60,053 nucleotides of DNA from Gamarada debralockiae (taxonomy: Eukaryota > Ascomycota > Leotiomycetes > Helotiales > Hyphodiscaceae), in the NCBI GenBank assembly GCA_002803225.1, contig NXFV01001040.1, positions 1 to 60,053 on the forward strand, written 5' to 3'. Below are positions 55,101 to 60,053 of this stretch, in pieces (the first letter of the stretch is position 1; the number at the start of each line of letters is the position of its first letter). The position numbers and the translations under genes are program-made. The notes beneath the pieces are model-generated. The model worked only from the letters and a program-made list of their open reading frames with translations, was not told where the DNA came from and did no database searches.

Positions 55101-58080
55101 CCATAGAAGGGCTTTACTAAAGTCCCTTGTACTTATAATCCCTCTTAGAGCTATAGGCTATCTAGAAATATCTTATTAAGAATCTTAATAAAGGGTTTAT
55201 CTCCCTGAGCTAAGTACTATATACTTCCCCTATACTATTTATTAAGAAACCTAATAGTAGTCTATAATTTTATATTAACTACCGAAAGTTAAACGCTATT
55301 ACTTAAAAGAATTAGTACCCCTTACTATTAATTAATAAGACGCTCTTATATCTAAGTAAGACTAAGATCTTTATAAAGCTCGATATCTATTAGGCTTTCT
55401 ATTGAATTTATATATATCCTGATTCTGAAGAGCTTATAACTTTCCGTACTTAATATAGAGCGTACAAATATAAAGTACTTCTATTCGGACTTACTAATAG
55501 ACCCTCTATATTCTAGTACTATATAAATGATGCTCTAATAGACTACTTAGATATATTCTATACTGCCTATCTCGATAATATCCTGATTTACTTAGATAAC
55601 CTACTCGAATATACTAAATATATACAAAAGGTCCTTTAATACTTAAAGGAATATAGACTATAAGTTGATATTAAGAAGTATAAGTTTAATATAACCCGAA
55701 CGAAATATCTTAGCTTTATTATTAGTATAGATAGTATTTAAGTCGACCCTAATAAGGTCACGGCTATATAGGACTAGAAGTAGCCTAAGACTATAAAAGT
55801 AGTACAAGTGTTTCTAGGGTTTTATAACTTCTATCAACGTTTTATCTGAGACTACAGCTAAATAGTAGCTCTTTTTATCTAGTTAACTAAAGTCTACTAT
55901 ATATTTGATTTCAATAATTACTACCTCTTTATATTTAATAAACTTAAATAATAGCTAACTAAAGCTTTAATTCTTGCCTACTTTAATGAGAGTAAGTAAT
56001 ATCTCCTAGAAACTAATATCTCTAATATAGTAGTCGGAGTAGTCTTCTCTTAGTAAGGAATAGACAGCGAATAGTATCTAGTTACCTACTTCTTAAAGAC
56101 TATAGTACTAGCGGAGCTAAACTACCCTATCTATAATAAGGAAATACTAGTAATTATACGAGTATTTAAGTATTAGAGACTAGAACTAGAAGGGACAGCG
56201 ACTCTAATAGATATTCTCTTTGACTATAAAGTATTAGAATACTTTATAAGTACTAAGTTATTATTAGCTAGATAAGCTTATTAGGCTGAGATTCTCTTCT
56301 AGTATAACTTCAAGATACTATACTGCCCTAGTAAGACAAATAAGGCTGATCCCCTTATACAGATAGACACAGAAACCAGGGAGTATATAGTAATAAAAGA
56401 GTCCCTTTGCTTGTAGTAACTTCTCTTACTATTAAATCTAGACCTATAAATCCTTAAGAGCCTATAGGTTTACTAGATTACTATAGAGGTATCGCTACTT
56501 AAGATATACCTAGACCTTATTGATTTTATCCTCTAACTTAACTACTCTTCTTATAAATTCGATATTACCCGAGAGCTAGTAGTAGAAGGTAAAAAGAGAT
56601 AGTTACTAATAAACGGATTACTAAAGCGGAAAGAACAAGTCGCGGTACTAGAAAGCCTTAGAACTATACTTATTACAAAGGCTTACTACTAAATCTTAAG
56701 TACCTATCTAGGAGAAAACAAGACTAAGCGAATTATTAAGGACTGCTACTACTAGTATAAGATAGATAATAATATTAAAACCTTTATCTAGAACTATTAT
56801 ACTTATTAAATATTAATACTCTCCCGAGATAAGACTCTTAGTCTTCTTTAGCCTTTACTAGTACTAGACTATCCTTAGTAATATATCTCAGTCGACTTTA
56901 AAGACTTTCTAGTTAATAAGAAGAGATTTAATAAGATTATTGTGTTCGTAGACTAACTAAGTAAAAGGCCTATCTCTATTCTATACTATAATACTATTAA
57001 TACTCTTGAGCTAGCCTAATTATATATAATATATATATATAAGTACTATAGTCCAGTAATAATAATTATCTTTAATAGAGGACTCTAATTTGTCTCTGCT
57101 TTCTAGGAAGAGTTTAACTATATCCTAGGAACTAAGCTAAAACTCTTGATAGTAAACTACCCTTAGACTAACGGACAGACTAAGAACGCTAATTAATATA
57201 TTGATTAGTACCTCTGCCCTTTTATTAACTACTACTAAGATAACTAGTTAGACCTAATCTATATTATTAACTTCATAGCTATAGCGCTCCCTTATGACTT
57301 AACTAGCCTCTCTTCGTTTATAGTTAAGATAGGGTATAAGCCTCGGACAAGCTTTGACTAGAATAGACCCGAAGACCTAATCAATGTCTTAGATATTATC
57401 TATAAAGTATATACTAAGGCTATAGCCTAGGCCCAAGGGATCTATAATATATAGGAATTCGCTAGAGTAAACTTGAAGGAAGTATAGGAACACTAGAAAA
57501 AACAAGCTAATAAACGCTAGCGATTAGTTGACTTTATAGTCAATAACTTAGTATAGGTATCTATAAAGAACTGGTCTATAGACCGACCGAGTTATAAGTT
57601 AGGTCACTAAATAGAGGGACTATACTATATACTTAAACAAATTAGTAACTCCTTTAAGCTCGACCTTCTACTATTAAACATAGTATACCTAGTATTCTTA
57701 CCCGACTAATTGTATAAAGTAGCCGATAATCCCTTGCTAGGACAGCGTAATAATCTAGTAGAAATATAGTATAGAGGACAAGCGGAATTCGAGGTAGAAG
57801 ATATCCTTACTATTAAGAGACATAGTAACTGGCTTTAGTACTATATTAAGTAGATAGGAATAGACTATAACCCCGAGTAGTATAATCCAGACGGCTTTAA
57901 GGGAGCCCCTTATAAGCTCTACGAATTCCACGAACAATACCCCCATAAGGCTAGACTACCCTACTACTTAGCCTATTAGATATAGTATTAGGAAGATAAC
58001 GAAGAGCCGGAAGATCGGGAAGATAATAATTTAATAGAGTAGTTACTATATTTAGTTATTATACGCGCAAGGACGCACTT
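52150..58080 (+). pseudogene. gag-pol remnant (CCHC, RT, integrase, chromodomain)
   Basis: Not translatable because of dozens of TAA/TAG, but still aligned. The Gag knuckle lies near 53617-53670, with each expected Cys/His now Tyr (C-to-T changes) around YGYISKD. RT lies near 55360-55600: KLDI, FGLTN and the catalytic box as YLDNILIY (one Asp changed to Asn). The integrase core lies near 56880-57210: YISVDFKDF (first Asp), FNRGLxFVSAF (DRGxQF with Asp to Asn) and TNGQTKNAN near the Glu. The chromodomain lies near 57790-57920, with EVEDIL..YYIK*IGIDYNPE (residues of the aromatic cage eroded to stops), which targets integration to heterochromatin in this clade. Protease and RNase H were not separately verified. 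Confidence 0.88.
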
Positions 58081-58099
58081 GTTATAGAGGGGGGGGTAA

Positions 58100-58387
58100 T
58101 ATAATAGCCCTAACGCTCTTGATATTAAGCCCTAGCTTAATATATAGGTGTTAGCCCTAAGGGAATTATGCCTGAGGTCTAAGGCTCTATAGATCACGTG
58201 ACAAGTGGGTCTTACAATTATAAGAACCTCGCTTAGATCACATGTAGCACAATAGGCTTAGCTATATCTTCTCTTTCTCTAACCTCCTACCTTCCCTTCT
58301 TTCTTCTTTAGTTTAGAATCCTTATCTATATAATATAGTAGTAGAGAATCGAAGCTATTTGCCTAAGGTTCTCTTGCCTTCGTGACA
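58100..58387 (+). repeat. 3' LTR of the Ty3/gypsy element (288 bp)
   Basis: Begins TATAATAGCCC (TG to TA by transition) and keeps the terminal GTGACA. Same length as the 5' LTR. It carries more A/T at variable sites, so RIP hit the two copies unequally. Confidence 0.93.
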
Positions 58388-58392
58388 ATTAT

Positions 58393-59257
58393 TACTCCCT
58401 TTAAGTAGAGACCCTTCCTTTTAACCTTCTCCTTAGTTATACTTTATAATATCTTCTAGGGTTTTACTTTAAGTACTTAGTTCTTTGAATCCCTTAATTC
58501 TATACCTTTTTACCTAAGACAGGAGTTCTAGATAGTCCTAGTATAGCAGAAGTATATTCCCTTTCTCTAAGCTAATTCTTCTAGCTCCTATAATATTATC
58601 TAGAGCTTTCTGCCTATCTCCTGCTTATAGCTAATACTCTAATAAGTATTAACTCTAAGATAATACTAAGAATCAGAAGAATTATAATATAAAGTATCCT
58701 TAGAACCTAGTCTCTAAGCTCTCTAATATCTCTCTATTTATTATAATAAGATCTTAGAAGACTTCCTAATACCTACTCCTTTCCCCTATTATACTATCTT
58801 CTATTATACTATTTAAGTTCTCCTAAGGTTAGGCCTCTATCTTAAATAAAGCTATAGATCTTACTATAGTTCTATTTATCTTTATTCTCTTTTCTATAGA
58901 ATTAGCTATTACTAATAATCTACTTAAACCTTAGTAAGAGATACTTATAACTAAAACTATTCTAACTCTTTATTTATAGTACTTATAACCTATATTATAA
59001 ACCTTAAACTATATCTAAAATATAAAACAATTTATTTTAATAAACCTAATTCTATTAAGTTAGACTAAGCTCTCTTATATAATAGTACTTTATCTTAAAA
59101 TATATAATAATCTTATAATAACTCTAAAATAATTATTCCTTAAACTATTTTATATAACTCGAAAGTATTAAAAATAAAGTAAATAAAGTAAATATTTCTT
59201 ACTTAAGAATATAAATACCTTTACTTAACTACGAAAAAGACTCTCTATATAGGTTAC
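58393..59257. other. AT-rich RIP-degraded repeat DNA
   Basis: Continuation of the target repeat interrupted by the Ty3 element; no readable protein. Confidence 0.45.
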
Positions 59258-59515
59258 TAATATAGAAGGAATAAAATATAAGTATAAGTATATTCTAATT
59301 ATACTATATATTATATATACTCTTAATAAGGGATAAAACAAAAACAATATAAAACAAAGGTTATATACTTAAATATACTATAAAATATATTAGAAAATAA
59401 GTTATATAATTATATATATATATATATATAGGTATTTATATATAGGTCTAGCTGCAAAAGACAAAATATACCCGGCTGGCACGTAATATCTAGCTAAGCG
59501 AGGTTGGTATTAATG
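59258..59515 (-). repeat. Inverted copy of the left-end LTR family
   Basis: The reverse complement matches 1095-1361: CTCTTAATAAGGGATAAAAC here versus CTCTTAGTAAGGGATGAAAC, ACAAAGGTTATA, and CTAGCTAAGCGAGGTT versus CTAGCTAAGCAAGGTT. Strongly eroded. A TA run of about 22 nt lies near 59412-59433. Confidence 0.6.
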
Positions 59516-59982
59516 TAACCGATTTCCCTACTATAATATCTCTTAAACTCGCTTTAAGGCTAAATTAGCTACTTTAAATAATCCTATTATCTAATTTAAA
59601 GTTATTAAAGCTCTTAACTAAAGTAAGATATAAAGAAATAAAACTAAACTTTATAAGAAAGTAAAGATAAAAACTAAGCTTACTTAGTCTAAAATAAAAT
59701 AACCTTTTACTTATATACTTAATAATCTTTTTAAATTAAATAATATAAGTCTTAATAAGTTAGTTAAAGAAGTTCTAAGACTTAATCTCTCTTAAGGAAT
59801 TTAATTAAATTTTAACTAAAACTCTTACTAGTAATAAACTTTAGTATACTAACTTACAAAGTCTAAAGGATATAAAGACTTAATTACTTAGTTAAGAAGT
59901 AAGTATTTTACTAAGGCTATTTAATAAAAGCTCTTTACTAACTTAGTTTAATACTAAGAACTATTTAATATTACTAATATTA
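59516..59982. other. AT-rich repeat DNA
   Basis: No gene; Lys/Ile/Leu-only translated frames typical of RIP. Ends at the next repeat start. Confidence 0.45.
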
Positions 59983-60053
59983 TGTAACAAAAGCCTAGCT
60001 CCTGAAGGTACACAGGCGATTTCACGGGCGATTTCACATGGCAGCTATTACCT
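59983..60053 (+). repeat. Second copy of the TGTAACAA repeat (cut by window end)
   Basis: TGTAACAAAAGCCTAGCTCC, then two GGCGATTTCAC words and ACATGG; partner of 49403-49500. Confidence 0.5.

Larger units (their letters stand above)
51815..58387 (+). mobile_element. Full-length RIP-mutated Ty3/gypsy chromovirus, 6573 bp
   Basis: Two 288-bp LTRs (51815-52102, 58100-58387) bracket a 6-kb interior. The 5-bp duplication ATTAT lies at 51810-51814 and 58388-58392. A polypurine tract (AGAGGGGGGGG, about 58087-58096) precedes the 3' LTR. Collinear plus-strand protein blocks, interrupted by TAA/TAG only: Gag CCHC knuckle, reverse transcriptase, integrase, chromodomain. Element order LTR-gag-pol(RT-IN)-chromodomain-LTR defines a chromovirus. 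Confidence 0.93.

Overview
This is a filamentous ascomycete (Pezizomycotina) nuclear window. Evidence: short GT..AG introns of about 45-100 nt with CTRAC-type branch sites, fungus-restricted families (DUF6594, DUF3716, HbrB, GON7, PtaB), and transposons whose frames stay collinear but are full of TAA/TAG, the signature of repeat-induced point mutation (RIP). A Leotiomycete-like genome would fit, but that is an impression, not a proof.

Layout. 1-4.3 kb is RIP-flattened, AT-rich repeat: two copies of one LTR-like sequence, a second LTR (1993-2195) and a dead pogo/Fot1 transposase. About 4.3-49 kb is a gene island. Its left part (5-20 kb) is accessory and partly decayed: remnants of an unknown gene and a DUF6594 gene, an intact aldo-keto reductase, two related hypothetical genes, a broken short-chain dehydrogenase, an intact NmrA-like gene, and a frameshifted zinc-binding-loop (His-Me endonuclease-like) gene. 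20.8-28.3 kb holds a DUF3716 protein and two long proteins I do not recognise. 28.4-29.1 kb carries two of three copies of a non-coding, intron-like repeat; the third is at 15.7 kb.

30.7-41.0 kb is a conserved housekeeping block: ptaB (LIM-binding transcription cofactor), hbrB (TORC2 subunit), gon7 (KEOPS/EKC, tRNA t6A) and vps39 (HOPS vacuolar tethering). Gene models close in frame through every intron. 41.6-48.8 kb returns to accessory content: a broken histidine phosphatase, an AYR1-like SDR that keeps its frame but has lost its catalytic Tyr, a hairpin-rich foldback sequence in that gene's upstream region, a triply frameshifted 3-hydroxyacyl-CoA dehydrogenase, and an intronless bacterial-type phospholipase C/phosphoesterase embedded between AT-rich relics (a horizontal-transfer candidate).

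49.4-60 kb is again repeat: a 605-bp TIR element with TA target duplication, a complete 6573-bp Ty3/gypsy chromovirus (288-bp LTRs, ATTAT duplication, CCHC, RT, integrase and chromodomain still readable), and an inverted copy of the LTR family seen at the left end.
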